Below, in pieces: positions 9,335-17,512 of a stretch of DNA of 64,000 bases (position 1 is its first letter; each line of letters starts with the position of its first letter). The position numbers and the translations under genes are program-made. A model generated the notes under the pieces. The model saw nothing but the letters and a program-made list of their open reading frames with translations. It made no database searches and was not told the DNA's origin. Origin of the DNA: Chloroflexota bacterium (lineage in GTDB: Bacteria; Chloroflexota; Dehalococcoidia; Lucifugimonadales; UBA3495); assembly GCA_028873965.1 (NCBI GenBank), contig JAPPMU010000003.1, forward strand, positions 1-64,000. Direction: 5' to 3'.

Positions 9335-9358
9335 AGCCTGAGCGCAACGGACAGCGCC

Positions 9359-9423
9359 GGGGCCTCCGCTCCGGCCGGGCTACCACCGGGTTCACCGGCG
9401 GCCCGGCTCTGGACGGAGGCCCC
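9359..9423 (+). terminator. Long GC-rich hairpin after the NHL gene
   Basis: GGGGCCTCCG pairs with CGGAGGCCCC, and inside it GCCGGGC pairs with GCCCGGC. The strong stem lies 24 bp after the NHL stop codon. There is no U run after it, so intrinsic termination is likely but not certain. Confidence 0.55.
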
Positions 9424-9481
9424 GTCACGTGATAATTAGGATTTAGTCCAGGCGATTCAATCCCGGGAGGCAGCCAGAGCC

Positions 9482-10237
9482 ATGCCCATCACTGTAGCCC
9501 ACATAGCAAACCTGGAGTGCGAAGCCTTCTACTACGACATGGAACGCCGGGGCATCATCCTGGCCGACATGGAACCCAACGAGGTTGTGGGAGCCCTGGA
9601 ACGCGGCGAAGTGGACGCCGGCCCGGTGTCCCTGCTGGACATTGAACGATTGGCGTCGCAGGCGTCAACGATCTCCGGCTTCTGCGTGGCGTCAGTGACC
9701 CGCGCGCCATCTTACGTGCTCCTGTCCAACTCTCCCGTGAACGAGCTTAGCGGACGCCCCATCGCCGTCGACGATCCCGATCCGACGGCGCTGGAGTTGC
9801 TCCGCGTACTGCTGACCCAGAAGCATGGCGTCAGCGGCACGACATTCGTGGGTCGGGATGAAGAACACGGTGCGGTCTTCCTCACCGGCAACCTGGGACT
9901 GCGGGGGCGTCGGGCCGTGCGGGGATACTCGGAACGATACGATCTGGGCGAGGAATGGGCCGAATGGACCGGGCTGCCCTTCGTGTTCAGCAAATGGCTG
10001 GCCCGCAGCGACATGGAACGGCAGGACTTCGTCATCGTGCAGGACGCCCTCTTCGTCGGCCAGGAGGACTGGATGAACAACCTCTACAAGTCGACGGGGC
10101 CGCGCACCGACCTGCTGATGCTGCCCCGCGAGGTGCTGGAGTACGTGCAGGGCATGCGGTTCTTCATGGGCGTGCCCGAAGAAAAGGCCATACAACTGTT
10201 CCAGGAAAAGCTGGCCCTGCTGGACGACGCGGGGTAG
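9482..10237 (+). CDS. MqnA-like protein (menaquinone biosynthesis / SBP fold)
   Basis: The 251-residue protein matches the MqnA/MqnD superfamily (VitK2_biosynth). The section ERGEVDAGPVSLLDIERL corresponds to the substrate-pocket loop, and RYDLGEEWAEWTGLPFVFSK is the hallmark segment. MqnA is the chorismate dehydratase of the futalosine route to menaquinone, while related proteins are periplasmic-type binding proteins of unknown ligand. No signal peptide is present, so a cytosolic enzyme is more likely. No other mqn gene lies in the window, which leaves the specific reaction open. The start is supported by GGGAGG 10 bp upstream. Confidence 0.7.
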   Translation: MPITVAHIANLECEAFYYDMERRGIILADMEPNEVVGALERGEVDAGPVSLLDIERLASQASTISGFCVASVTRAPSYVLLSNSPVNELSGRPIAVDDPDPTALELLRVLLTQKHGVSGTTFVGRDEEHGAVFLTGNLGLRGRRAVRGYSERYDLGEEWAEWTGLPFVFSKWLARSDMERQDFVIVQDALFVGQEDWMNNLYKSTGPRTDLLMLPREVLEYVQGMRFFMGVPEEKAIQLFQEKLALLDDAG

Positions 10238-10264
10238 GTGGTTTTGACGTTTTGAAACCCCATA

Positions 10265-10370
10265 CCGTCATTCCGGCCTTGAGCCGGAATCCAGTGTTCC
10301 AAAGAAGCGTAGCATCTCCAAAGTATCTGTGCTCAAACTCAATGGATTCCGGCTTTCGCCGGAATGACGG
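10265..10370. repeat. Palindromic intergenic repeat, family C (copy 2)
   Basis: CCGTCATTCCGGCCTTGAGC at the left faces GGCTTTCGCCGGAATGACGG at the right. A spurious in-frame ATG inside its right arm (10364) would extend the next gene upstream and should not be used. Confidence 0.85.
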
Positions 10371-10468
10371 AAAATGTTAACACTCCCTGGAGGCCGCCGC
10401 TTTTCGCTCGAAGACAACTGCGCCGCGCCAAGCGCACGCTTATTCCAATCCACCGGCGGAGGTTGATG

Positions 10469-11203
10469 ATGGTACTCGTTGGACAGGAACTTGAAACCGG
10501 CACGATTCAGTACACCAGCCGCGACGGCACGACGGTCGACGCCTTCTACAGCCGCCCGGCCGGAGCCGGATCATACCCCGGCGTCATCGTCACCATGGAA
10601 GGCATGGGGCTGATGGACCACCACAAGGACATCGCGGTCCGCTTCGCCGGGCAGGGCTATCTGGCAATCGCACCGGACCTCTACACCCGCGAGGGCACGC
10701 CCGAGCCGGAAAACGTGCTGGCCACACTTTTCTCCTCTCCGGACGCCCGCGCCATGGACGACCTGGAAGGGGCCGCCCTATTTCTCAAGTCCCAGGCAGA
10801 CTGCAACGGCAAGGTGGGCATCATCGGTTTCTGCTCCGGCGGCCGTTACACCCTGATGATGGCGTGCACCAGCAGCAACATCGACGCGGCGGTGGACTCG
10901 GCCGGCGGCCACATCGTTCACGAACCCACCGAACTGCGGCCGGTGCAACCCATGGACATGGTTCCTGACCTGTCCTGCCCCCTGCTGGCGCTATTCGGCG
11001 TAGAGGACGAGAACCCCACGGCGGAACAGGCGGAGCAGATGAAAGCCCTGCTCGACCAGCACGGCAAAACCTACGAGTGGGTTATGTACAACAACGCCGG
11101 CCACGCTTTCTTTGCCGACTACCGGCCCAGCTACCGCGCCGCGCCGGCCCAGGACATGTGGCACCGGGTCCTGCTGTTTTACGGACGGCATCTGAAACAG
11201 TAG
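10469..11203 (+). CDS. Dienelactone hydrolase family protein
   Basis: The 244-residue alpha/beta hydrolase shows the DLH nucleophile elbow IGFCSGG (Cys near 122) and the histidine in NNAGHAFFADYRPSY (near 212), as in carboxymethylenebutenolidase. The family hydrolyses dienelactones in chlorocatechol breakdown, but many members have other ester substrates. I chose the ATG at 10469 because GGAGG lies six bases before it; the longer frame runs into a repeat. It stands alone, with a MITE behind it. Confidence 0.85.
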   Translation: MVLVGQELETGTIQYTSRDGTTVDAFYSRPAGAGSYPGVIVTMEGMGLMDHHKDIAVRFAGQGYLAIAPDLYTREGTPEPENVLATLFSSPDARAMDDLEGAALFLKSQADCNGKVGIIGFCSGGRYTLMMACTSSNIDAAVDSAGGHIVHEPTELRPVQPMDMVPDLSCPLLALFGVEDENPTAEQAEQMKALLDQHGKTYEWVMYNNAGHAFFADYRPSYRAAPAQDMWHRVLLFYGRHLKQ

Positions 11204-11223
11204 CGGTCAGTCCCTGACCAACG

Positions 11224-11360
11224 CTCATGCGTACCCAGTTTCGCGCCGACTGTCATTGCGAGCGAAGCGTGGCAATCTCGTGATGGTATCGGAGTCTCTG
11301 TCAGCAACGAGATCGCCGCGTCGCCTCGCTCCTCGCGATGACAAACTGGGTACGCATGAG
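11224..11360. mobile_element. MITE, family A (copy 3), 137 bp with perfect 10-bp target duplication
   Basis: The ends are CTCATGCGTACCCAGTTTC and AAACTGGGTACGCATGAG. The identical direct repeat CTGACCAACG flanks it at 11214-11223 and 11361-11370. This is the cleanest copy of the family and defines its ends. Confidence 0.9.
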
Positions 11361-11400
11361 CTGACCAACGCACGCGGGACGCAGGCCGGGAGGTAAACGG

Positions 11401-13179
11401 ATGAGCCAATCTCACGGCGCCGACGGCATCGCCTGGCGCGACTGGAGCGAGGATGCCTTCGCGGCCTCCCGATCCGAGAACAAGCCGGTGCTGCTCACTC
11501 TCGGGGCCACCTGGTGCCACTGGTGCCACGTGATGGACGAGACCGCTTATTCCGATCCACGGGTGATCGATCTGGTAAATGCCCGGTTCATCCCGGTGCG
11601 CGTGGACGTTGACCAGCGGCCGGACATCTCGCTGAGGTACAACCAGGGCACCTATCCCTCAGTCGCCTTTCTGACGCCGGACGGCGAGTTGCTGGCCGGC
11701 CTGCCCTACACACCGGCCGACGAGATGGCCGCCGTGCTGGAGCAGATATCCAGCGGGGAATTCGTCGCGGAAGCATCCAGACCCCCGACCACAGCCAGTC
11801 CGCCGACCGACGAGGGGAGCGCCGCTTCCGCGGACGTGGTTGAGGATCGGCTGAGGGAACTTTATGACGACGAATTCGGCGGGTTCGGACTGGAACCCAA
11901 ACAACCTCCGTGGGAGGCGCTCCGGTTCCTCCTGGCCCGCTACGAACTCACCGGTGACCGCAGACTGCTAGAAATGGTCGAATCCACCCTGCAGGGCATG
12001 TGGCACGGCATCTACGACCGCAAGGACCAAGGGTTCTTCCGGTACGCAGTCAGTCGGGACTGGAAGGTTCCGCACTACGAGAAGATGCTGGTCACCAACG
12101 CCAGCCTGGCGATGGCCTACCTGGAAGCGTTCGAGATCACCCGTAAAGCAATCTACCGGACTGCCGTTGAAGGAATCCTTGACTACATCGTCACCACGCT
12201 GTTCAGCGCTGATGACAGCCTGTTCTTCGCCAGCCAGGACGCCGACGAACCCTTCTACCAGGGATCCTGGAAAGACCGGGACGCAAGCGTGCCGCCACCG
12301 GTTGACCACGCCCTCTACGCCGGCTGGAATGCACTGGCCGCCCAGGCTTTGATCCACTCGGGGAACGTGTTGAATCGCGCGTCGGACGGCCGGTTGGGCG
12401 CCGACATGCTGGACAAATTGTGGCTGGGAAGCTGGAGCGCCGAAGACGGCCTCAGTCGTCGCGCCGGCGAGACCAACGGCGCTGCCGCCACCCTCATCGA
12501 CCAGGTGTATTTCCTGCGGGCCTGGCTGGCCCGGTACCAATCCACGGGCAGGGCGGAGCATCTCAGTAGGGCGGCGAACGTCGCCGACACGACGCAACGC
12601 ATTTTCGGCTCACCAGGTGGCGGCTGCTACGACACGCCACCGCCGCAATCCTTTGAGGCTGGATTCCTACGGCGAGAGCAGTCGGTGCTGGACAACAGCT
12701 GCTGGGCTGAGGCGCTTTTGGCCCTGGCGCGGCTGACCAGCGAAGAAGTGTACGCGCAGCGGGCCGCGGCCACGCTGGACATTTTTGAACCCGTGGTGCC
12801 TGGTAAGAGCTACCTGGGCGACCATGCCTCGCGCCGCATGGAAGAGGACGAGGAAGCCCTGTTTCTGCCGGCCGGCGCCGCGTGGGGCCGGGCCAAGAGC
12901 CTGCTGGCCCACGGGCCGGTCAGCCTGGTGCTGGTGGGCGACGCTTCCGACCCGTCCTACCGGCCGCTGCACCAGGCGGCCCTGCGGATCCACGCGCCGC
13001 ACAAGGTGGTGCAGCCACTGGACATCGAGCGCGACGCCGAACGCATACGCGAGCTGGGGTTCCCGGCGCGCCGGGACGCCGCACTGTACGCGTGCATGGG
13101 AGAGTGGTGCCTGGCTCCGATCACCACCGCGCCGGGCGTCCGGGAAATGGCTCGCTCCCGGCCTTGGGTCATGGAGTAA
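11401..13179 (+). CDS. DUF255 thioredoxin-domain protein (YyaL/SPATA20-like)
   Basis: The 592-residue protein starts after GGGAGG. Its N-terminal thioredoxin-like domain has the DUF255 active site ATWCHWCHVM (Cys39 and Cys42) and the VDVDQRPDI segment. The rest is the (alpha/alpha)6 barrel similar to N-acylglucosamine 2-epimerases, including FFRYAVSRDWKVPHYEKML. Relatives are usually about 650-700 residues, and the loop after GTYPSVAFLTPDG is shorter here. The function is unknown; a redox or carbohydrate role is suggested for the family. Confidence 0.9.
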   Translation: MSQSHGADGIAWRDWSEDAFAASRSENKPVLLTLGATWCHWCHVMDETAYSDPRVIDLVNARFIPVRVDVDQRPDISLRYNQGTYPSVAFLTPDGELLAGLPYTPADEMAAVLEQISSGEFVAEASRPPTTASPPTDEGSAASADVVEDRLRELYDDEFGGFGLEPKQPPWEALRFLLARYELTGDRRLLEMVESTLQGMWHGIYDRKDQGFFRYAVSRDWKVPHYEKMLVTNASLAMAYLEAFEITRKAIYRTAVEGILDYIVTTLFSADDSLFFASQDADEPFYQGSWKDRDASVPPPVDHALYAGWNALAAQALIHSGNVLNRASDGRLGADMLDKLWLGSWSAEDGLSRRAGETNGAAATLIDQVYFLRAWLARYQSTGRAEHLSRAANVADTTQRIFGSPGGGCYDTPPPQSFEAGFLRREQSVLDNSCWAEALLALARLTSEEVYAQRAAATLDIFEPVVPGKSYLGDHASRRMEEDEEALFLPAGAAWGRAKSLLAHGPVSLVLVGDASDPSYRPLHQAALRIHAPHKVVQPLDIERDAERIRELGFPARRDAALYACMGEWCLAPITTAPGVREMARSRPWVME

Positions 13180-13182
13180 CGC

Positions 13183-13302
13183 CTCATGCGTATCCAGCTT
13201 GTCATCGCGAGGATCGAAGCGACGTGGCGATCTCGTTCCTGGAGCGACGTTCGTTGCCTCGACGAGATTGCCGCCCCCGCATCAAGTGCGGGGTCGATAT
13301 GA
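13183..13302. mobile_element. MITE, family A (copy 4), right end missing
   Basis: The left end CTCATGCGTATCCAGCTTG and the palindromic middle are present, up to GCATCAAGTGCGGGGTCG. The expected right end AAACTGGGTACGC is not found before the LLM gene stop at 13325. No target duplication is visible. Confidence 0.65.
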
Positions 13303-13324
13303 CAGACTCCGCTAATCCTGGCCG

Positions 13325-14389
13325 CTACCAGGATTTCAGTACGGGCAGCACCTCTTTGGCGAAGAGTTTCAGTCCTCTTTCCGCGACATCCATGGGTGTG
13401 CCGCCGAAGCGGAATGCGACGTTGAGCTCGAAATCGCCGAGCAGGGCGCGCCGATCCTCCAGCCCGCGCAGGATCTTGTCGGGGGTGCCCCAACTGGCCG
13501 CCTTCATGAAGCCCTCAACTGCCCCTTCCAGTCCGGCGGAACGGGCGATCTCGGCCTTCTGCTGGTACGCGTCGTAGCCCTTCACCGACGCGAAGTGATC
13601 TCCCAGGAATTCGTAGTGGTAGAAGTTGCTCTCCACGAATTTGCCCTGGTACTGGCGGGCTTCCTGCTCACACTGCTCCAGATCGGTACCGCAGATGACG
13701 AACTCCGAGAGCATCAGCGCGGGCGGCTCGGTGCCGTGAAACTCCCGGTGCAGCGCCCGCCCGCGCTCGATGCCCGGCATCCGCATTTCCCAGGGGCGGT
13801 CGGCAAACATGATGATGTGGGCGCCCAGCTTGGCTGCGGACAGCACCGATTCGTCGCTGGCGGCGACGGCGTAGATGCGGCCGTCGAATGAGTGCTGCGG
13901 TCGCGGACGGATTTCGGTTCGTTCCTGGGGGTAGAACTTGCCGTCGCCCTCGATGAACCCGGTCTTCAGCGCGTCGACGATCATGGGCGCGGCCTCGTCG
14001 AAGCGCTCCCGGGACTCGTCCATGTTCAGCCCGAAGGCCGCAAACTCCCGGCGGGCCAGTCCGCGCCCGAAGCCCAGACGCAGCCGACCGCCGCTCAGCA
14101 GATCGAGGACGGCGGCGTTCTCGGCGACCCGCAACGGGTTGTGCCAGGGGAGGATCACGGCCGCGGTTCCCACGTCGATGTTGGGATGCCTGGCCGCGAC
14201 GTGGGTCATCAGCTGGATGTTGTCCGGCACGAAGGAGTAATCGTTGAAATGGTGCTCCGCAGACCAGAGGCACTCGAACCCCTCGTCCGCCGCGATCTCG
14301 GCGAGACGCAGCTCTTCCTCCCACATCTGGCCGTCTGAGCCTTCATCCCAGCCGTAGCTGGAGAAGATCATCATCATTCCGACATCCAT
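13325..14389 (-). CDS. LLM-class flavin-dependent monooxygenase
   Basis: The 354-residue bacterial-luciferase-like protein begins MDVGMMMIFSSYG after an AAGGAG site. Signatures include GFECLWSAEHHF, the IDVGTAAVILPWHNPLRVAE strand and the GRLRLGFGRGLARREFAAFG phosphate-binding segment of F420/FMN-dependent oxidoreductases. It likely uses reduced flavin from a separate reductase to oxygenate an organic substrate that cannot be predicted. It is the first of two LLM genes here (see 19819) and the two are not close copies. Confidence 0.85.
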   Translation of the reverse strand: MDVGMMMIFSSYGWDEGSDGQMWEEELRLAEIAADEGFECLWSAEHHFNDYSFVPDNIQLMTHVAARHPNIDVGTAAVILPWHNPLRVAENAAVLDLLSGGRLRLGFGRGLARREFAAFGLNMDESRERFDEAAPMIVDALKTGFIEGDGKFYPQERTEIRPRPQHSFDGRIYAVAASDESVLSAAKLGAHIIMFADRPWEMRMPGIERGRALHREFHGTEPPALMLSEFVICGTDLEQCEQEARQYQGKFVESNFYHYEFLGDHFASVKGYDAYQQKAEIARSAGLEGAVEGFMKAASWGTPDKILRGLEDRRALLGDFELNVAFRFGGTPMDVAERGLKLFAKEVLPVLKSW

Positions 14390-14449
14390 CCGATTGCTCC
14401 TTGCATTTGTTCGACACTTATGATGTTCCGCTGAAACGTCCCCAGGGGC

Positions 14450-14598
14450 CCCGTGAGTACCCGCTTTGTCATTGCGAGAAGCGCAGCGACGTGGCAATCC
14501 CGTTGACGTAGAGACGACCTTGGCCGCATCGAGATTGCCACTCCCGCATCAAGTGCGGGGTCGCAATGACAGGTTTGAGGAAACTGGGTGCGCATGAG
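14450..14598. mobile_element. MITE, family A (copy 5), degenerate left end
   Basis: The right end AAACTGGGTGCGCATGAG is clear and the middle is typical. The left end is shortened to GTGAGTACCCGCTTTGTC, and no target duplication remains. Confidence 0.65.
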
Positions 14599-14599
14599 G

Positions 14600-15442
14600 T
14601 TAGAAGGCCGGCTTGACGGGATACGGGGTCAGCTGGAGTTCGTGGGTCCAGCACGACTTGTCCTGGGTGTACAGGTAGTAAAATGCCTCGGCGATCTTGA
14701 CGGGGTTGATCAGCAGCTCCGGATTCTGCTGGGCGCGTGGCGTGGCCCGCGTGCCCGGCGAATCGATGGTGCCGTCGATGATGACGTTGGCGACGTGCAC
14801 GCCGAACTCGGAGTATTCCTCGGTCAGGACCTGGGCCAGCGTGCGCATCATGACCCGGGGATAGTACAGGGACTGGCCGGTGTAACGCTTCCGACCCCGC
14901 AGCGACGACGGGTTGTTGGAGATCAGGATGGTGCCCTGGCCGCGCTCGCGCATGGCGGGCAACACTTCCTTGGCAACGAGGAACGGCCCGCTGCTGGAGA
15001 TGTGCTGCGCGGTCTCAAACACCTCGATGGGCGTGTTTTCCAGCAACTCCATTTCCGGCGGAAGGTCACGCCCGTCGATGTAACCCGCGTTGTACACCAG
15101 CACGTCCGGGTCGCCGGCTTCCTCCCGGATCTGCGCGAACGCGTTGGAGATAGATTCAGGAATCGACAGGTCGAGTTCCACAATTGTGCTGTCGCCGCCC
15201 TGCTCGTTGATGGCGGCCTGCAACGGCGCGGCGTTGGAGGCGTTGCGGGTGGTCAGCACCGTCAGGAACCCTTCCTGGGCAAACTTCTGGGCGACGGCTC
15301 CACCCACGCCCCAGCGGACGCCGACAGGCAGGTCGCTATCGTCGATTTCCCCGCCGTGGATCAATTGCGTGTTGCGGCCGTCGGACTGCCACTTGGATGT
15401 CGCGCCGATGACGACGGCGACCGGCTTTCGATTCGTGCTCAT
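14600..15442 (-). CDS. SDR-family protein with altered active site
   Basis: The 280-residue Rossmann protein is recognised by VVIGAT (11-15), a later WGVGGAVAQKFA helix start (44-55), LVYNAG (115-120) and ILISN (155-159). Between GAT and the helix lies an extra segment of roughly 24 residues that interrupts the usual TGxxxGxG loop. The Y-x-x-x-K pair is not intact: the tyrosines in SLYYPRVMMR (173, 174) are followed by V or M, not lysine. It may bind nucleotide differently or have lost dehydrogenase activity. The start ATG at 15442 has a weak AAAGGAA site. Substrate unknown. Confidence 0.65.
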   Translation of the reverse strand: MSTNRKPVAVVIGATSKWQSDGRNTQLIHGGEIDDSDLPVGVRWGVGGAVAQKFAQEGFLTVLTTRNASNAAPLQAAINEQGGDSTIVELDLSIPESISNAFAQIREEAGDPDVLVYNAGYIDGRDLPPEMELLENTPIEVFETAQHISSSGPFLVAKEVLPAMRERGQGTILISNNPSSLRGRKRYTGQSLYYPRVMMRTLAQVLTEEYSEFGVHVANVIIDGTIDSPGTRATPRAQQNPELLINPVKIAEAFYYLYTQDKSCWTHELQLTPYPVKPAF

Positions 15443-15702
15443 GTCGTGTTCCTTTGTTGCCGACTGCTCGCCCACAGAGCGCGTCGCCCCGCATGAAGCA
15501 GCCGCACGATTTCAAGCCCAGCCGCTCGAACCCATTCAAGCGGCAAGCGCGGGTTTTATTGTTGGTCGTACTGTACTACAAACCTCCGGGGGAACGTTAA
15601 TTTTCGGGCGCGGCGGCGTGCCGGCAAGTGCAACCCGACGTTGCGTTGCCCCGAGATTTGCCTAGAATGTTGCATCCCAATCTTACTGGAAGGAGCGCTG
15701 CC

Positions 15703-16656
15703 ATGGGATTCAAGCTCGTTATCTGCCCGCCCAACTACCAGGAGCACTGGCCGCAGAGGCTCCAAGAGGAAATTCCCGACATCGACGTCCACCTGTGTCC
15801 GACGGTGGGCGAGGCGATGGAGGTCATCGGCGACGCCGACGCTGCCTTCGGCGACATCGTACCCGAATTGCTGGAACGAGCCGACAACTTAAAGTGGATC
15901 GCCTGTCCCCAGGCCGGGCCTCGCGCCGGCTACTACCACTCGTCGCTGATCGACAGCGACGTGGTGGTCACCAACACCCGGGAGATTTATAACGACCACA
16001 TCAGCGCCCACATCATGTCCCTGCTGCTGGCTTTTGCCCGCGGATTGCAGGTGTACATCCCCCAGCAGGTGGCGGGGGTGTGGCAACAGGGATACCCGAC
16101 CATCTACCTGCCCGAGGCCACGGTCGCGATAGTCGGCGTCGGCGGCATCGGCGGCGAGACCTCCCGCCTGTGCTCCGAGTTCGGCATGACCGTGCTCGGC
16201 GTTGACCCTCGCCTGACGGCTCCCTCCGCCGGCGTTGCCGAACTGCACCGGCCGGATCACCTCCTGGAAGTTCTGCCCCGGGCCGATTTCGTGGTCGTGA
16301 CCGTACCGGAGACGCCGGAAACGCAAGGCATGTTTCGGTCCGAGCAGTTTCGGGCCATGAAAAACACCGGGTTCTTCATCAACATCGGCCGGGGAGCCAC
16401 GGTGATCCTGGACGACCTGGTGGATGCGTTGCGCGCCGGTGAGCTGGCTGGCGCCGGCCTGGACGTTTTCCAGATCGAACCTCTGCCCGCCGGCCATCCC
16501 CTGTGGACCATGCCCGGCGTGCTCATCACGCCGCACGTGGCGGGCAACGGCCCCTACCTGGACGACCGCCGCACCGAGCTGTTCATCGACAACTGCAAGC
16601 GCTTCAACGAGGGTCGGGAGTTGCGCAACGTGGTGGACAAAGCCAACTGGTTCTGA
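15703..16656 (+). CDS. D-isomer-specific 2-hydroxyacid dehydrogenase
   Basis: The 317-residue protein starts after GAAGGAGC. It has the NAD-binding GVGGIGGETSRL motif near 144, the catalytic Arg in NIGRGA (about 228), Glu in FQIEPLPAGHPLW (about 259) and His in ITPHVAGNGP (about 276). It should reduce a 2-oxoacid to a D-2-hydroxyacid, or the reverse, in the cytosol. Best relatives are glyoxylate/hydroxypyruvate reductase-like; the exact substrate is not readable. Confidence 0.88.
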   Translation: MGFKLVICPPNYQEHWPQRLQEEIPDIDVHLCPTVGEAMEVIGDADAAFGDIVPELLERADNLKWIACPQAGPRAGYYHSSLIDSDVVVTNTREIYNDHISAHIMSLLLAFARGLQVYIPQQVAGVWQQGYPTIYLPEATVAIVGVGGIGGETSRLCSEFGMTVLGVDPRLTAPSAGVAELHRPDHLLEVLPRADFVVVTVPETPETQGMFRSEQFRAMKNTGFFINIGRGATVILDDLVDALRAGELAGAGLDVFQIEPLPAGHPLWTMPGVLITPHVAGNGPYLDDRRTELFIDNCKRFNEGRELRNVVDKANWF

Positions 16657-16657
16657 T

Positions 16658-16942
16658 CTCACGCGCACCCGTTTTGCTATCGCGAGGAACGCAGTGACGT
16701 GGCGGTCTCGCTGGCTGAAGAATGGCTCATTCAGCGACGAGATTGCCACCCGCATGTGATGCCAGGACGATTGCAAAGTCGATAAGTTTTCTCCATCCGC
16801 TCATCCTGAGCTTGTCGAAGGATGGTTCGACCAGAGCAGAGCATGGTTCGACAGGCTCACCATGAGCGGGAGTTAGAAGACTTTGCAATCGTCCTGCATG
16901 TGATGCAGGGGTGGCAGTGACTGTTTGACGGTAAGTGGTAAA
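16658..16942. mobile_element. MITE, family A (copy 6), split by another MITE
   Basis: The left end CTCACGCGCACCCGTTTTG begins two bases after the dehydrogenase stop codon. The element runs to 16762, is interrupted by the family B element, and resumes at 16907 with the expected GGGGTGGCAGTGA arm. The right end is degenerate and its limit approximate. Confidence 0.65.
16763..16896. mobile_element. MITE, family B (copy 2), 134 bp, inserted in a family A MITE
   Basis: Perfect 18-bp terminal inverted repeats CAGGACGATTGCAAAGTC (16763-16780) and GACTTTGCAATCGTCCTG (16879-16896) enclose a palindromic core. The identical direct repeat CATGTGATGC lies at 16753-16762 and 16897-16906. Removing the element and one duplication restores the expected family A arm. 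Confidence 0.92.
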
Positions 16943-17289
16943 CGTGGGAGTTTGTTGATTGTTTACTGGTTGATGGCTTTCTCGCTTCCTGGTCGATGGG
17001 GTTGTTGGTTGGTGCAGCGCTGCCAGAGGGTTTGGGGTCGGTGTCAGCCCCGCGGCCGGGGGATTACGCAAAGGGTTTTTGCCCACTGAGACCGTGGACG
17101 ACGCTGGGGTCGTGCAGCACGCAGCGAGTGGACTGTCGCTGTGTCACCGAGGAGACCACGCCGCTGAGAAACGGGCGGACGATGGTCGCTGGGGACGGGG
17201 TATTGCGATTTTGATGCTGACGGGGTGGCCGCTGACGACCCGTGGGACCTCTGGCGATGGCTGATATTTCACGTGATGGGTACAGTATA

Positions 17290-17303
17290 GGAACGTATGT
17301 TCG
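17290..17303. promoter_or_regulatory. LexA-type operator palindrome without an evident gene
   Basis: Read on the minus strand, the 14-mer CGAACATACGTTCC fits the Gram-positive LexA consensus CGAACRNRYGTTYC at every position. No start codon with a recognisable product follows on either side within 350 bp. Confidence 0.55.
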
Positions 17304-17328
17304 TTATTGTCAAGAGGGTGTTGTGTCG

Positions 17329-17495
17329 CTCACGGGTACCCAGTTTGCGACGGGGAGACGTCAGAAGCAGGATTTATGGGATTCAGGGATTATCAGGATT
17401 GGAACCGTTCTGTGATGGGGAGCCGCCAATCCGTGCCGATTATAAAATCCGGTAAATCGTGATGCTGACGATTTACGGAAGTGGATACGCGTGAG
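17329..17495. mobile_element. MITE, family A remnant split by a family D repeat
   Basis: CTCACGGGTACCCAGTTTGC at the left and AAGTGGATACGCGTGAG at the right are family A ends, but the middle is replaced by a family D repeat (17360-17469). Confidence 0.6.
17360..17469. repeat. Palindromic repeat, family D (copy 2)
   Basis: It begins GTCAGAAGCAGGATTTATGG and ends in GATGCTGAC; the right arm is more diverged than in other copies. Confidence 0.7.
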
Positions 17496-17512
17496 GGTTC
17501 CGATGCCCGGTA

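Larger units (their letters stand above)
16657..17512. other. 855-bp intergenic region with nested elements and an orphan LexA box
   Basis: In order it holds a family A MITE remnant (16658 to about 16942) interrupted by a family B MITE, about 350 bp without a convincing gene, a LexA-type palindrome at 17290-17303, and a second family A remnant (17329-17495) interrupted by a family D repeat. Short open frames in 16950-17280 show no recognisable protein. Confidence 0.65.

Noticed and set aside
10364-10468. Extended start of the dienelactone hydrolase gene
   Set aside because: The extension translates the right arm of a family C repeat and has no ribosome site; the ATG at 10469 does.
14600-15442. 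Frameshift as the reason for the odd SDR sequence
   Set aside because: The frame is open throughout with normal start and end, and the extra segment is in frame, so an insertion or true divergence is more likely.
16797-16872. CRISPR-like or tRNA-like signal from GGTTCGAC motifs
   Set aside because: The motif belongs to the palindromic core of a family B MITE; there is no regular spacing and no cloverleaf.
16727-17086. A 119-residue minus-strand frame in the gene-poor region
   Set aside because: Most of it runs through MITE sequence, and the rest is Pro/Thr-rich without a known domain.
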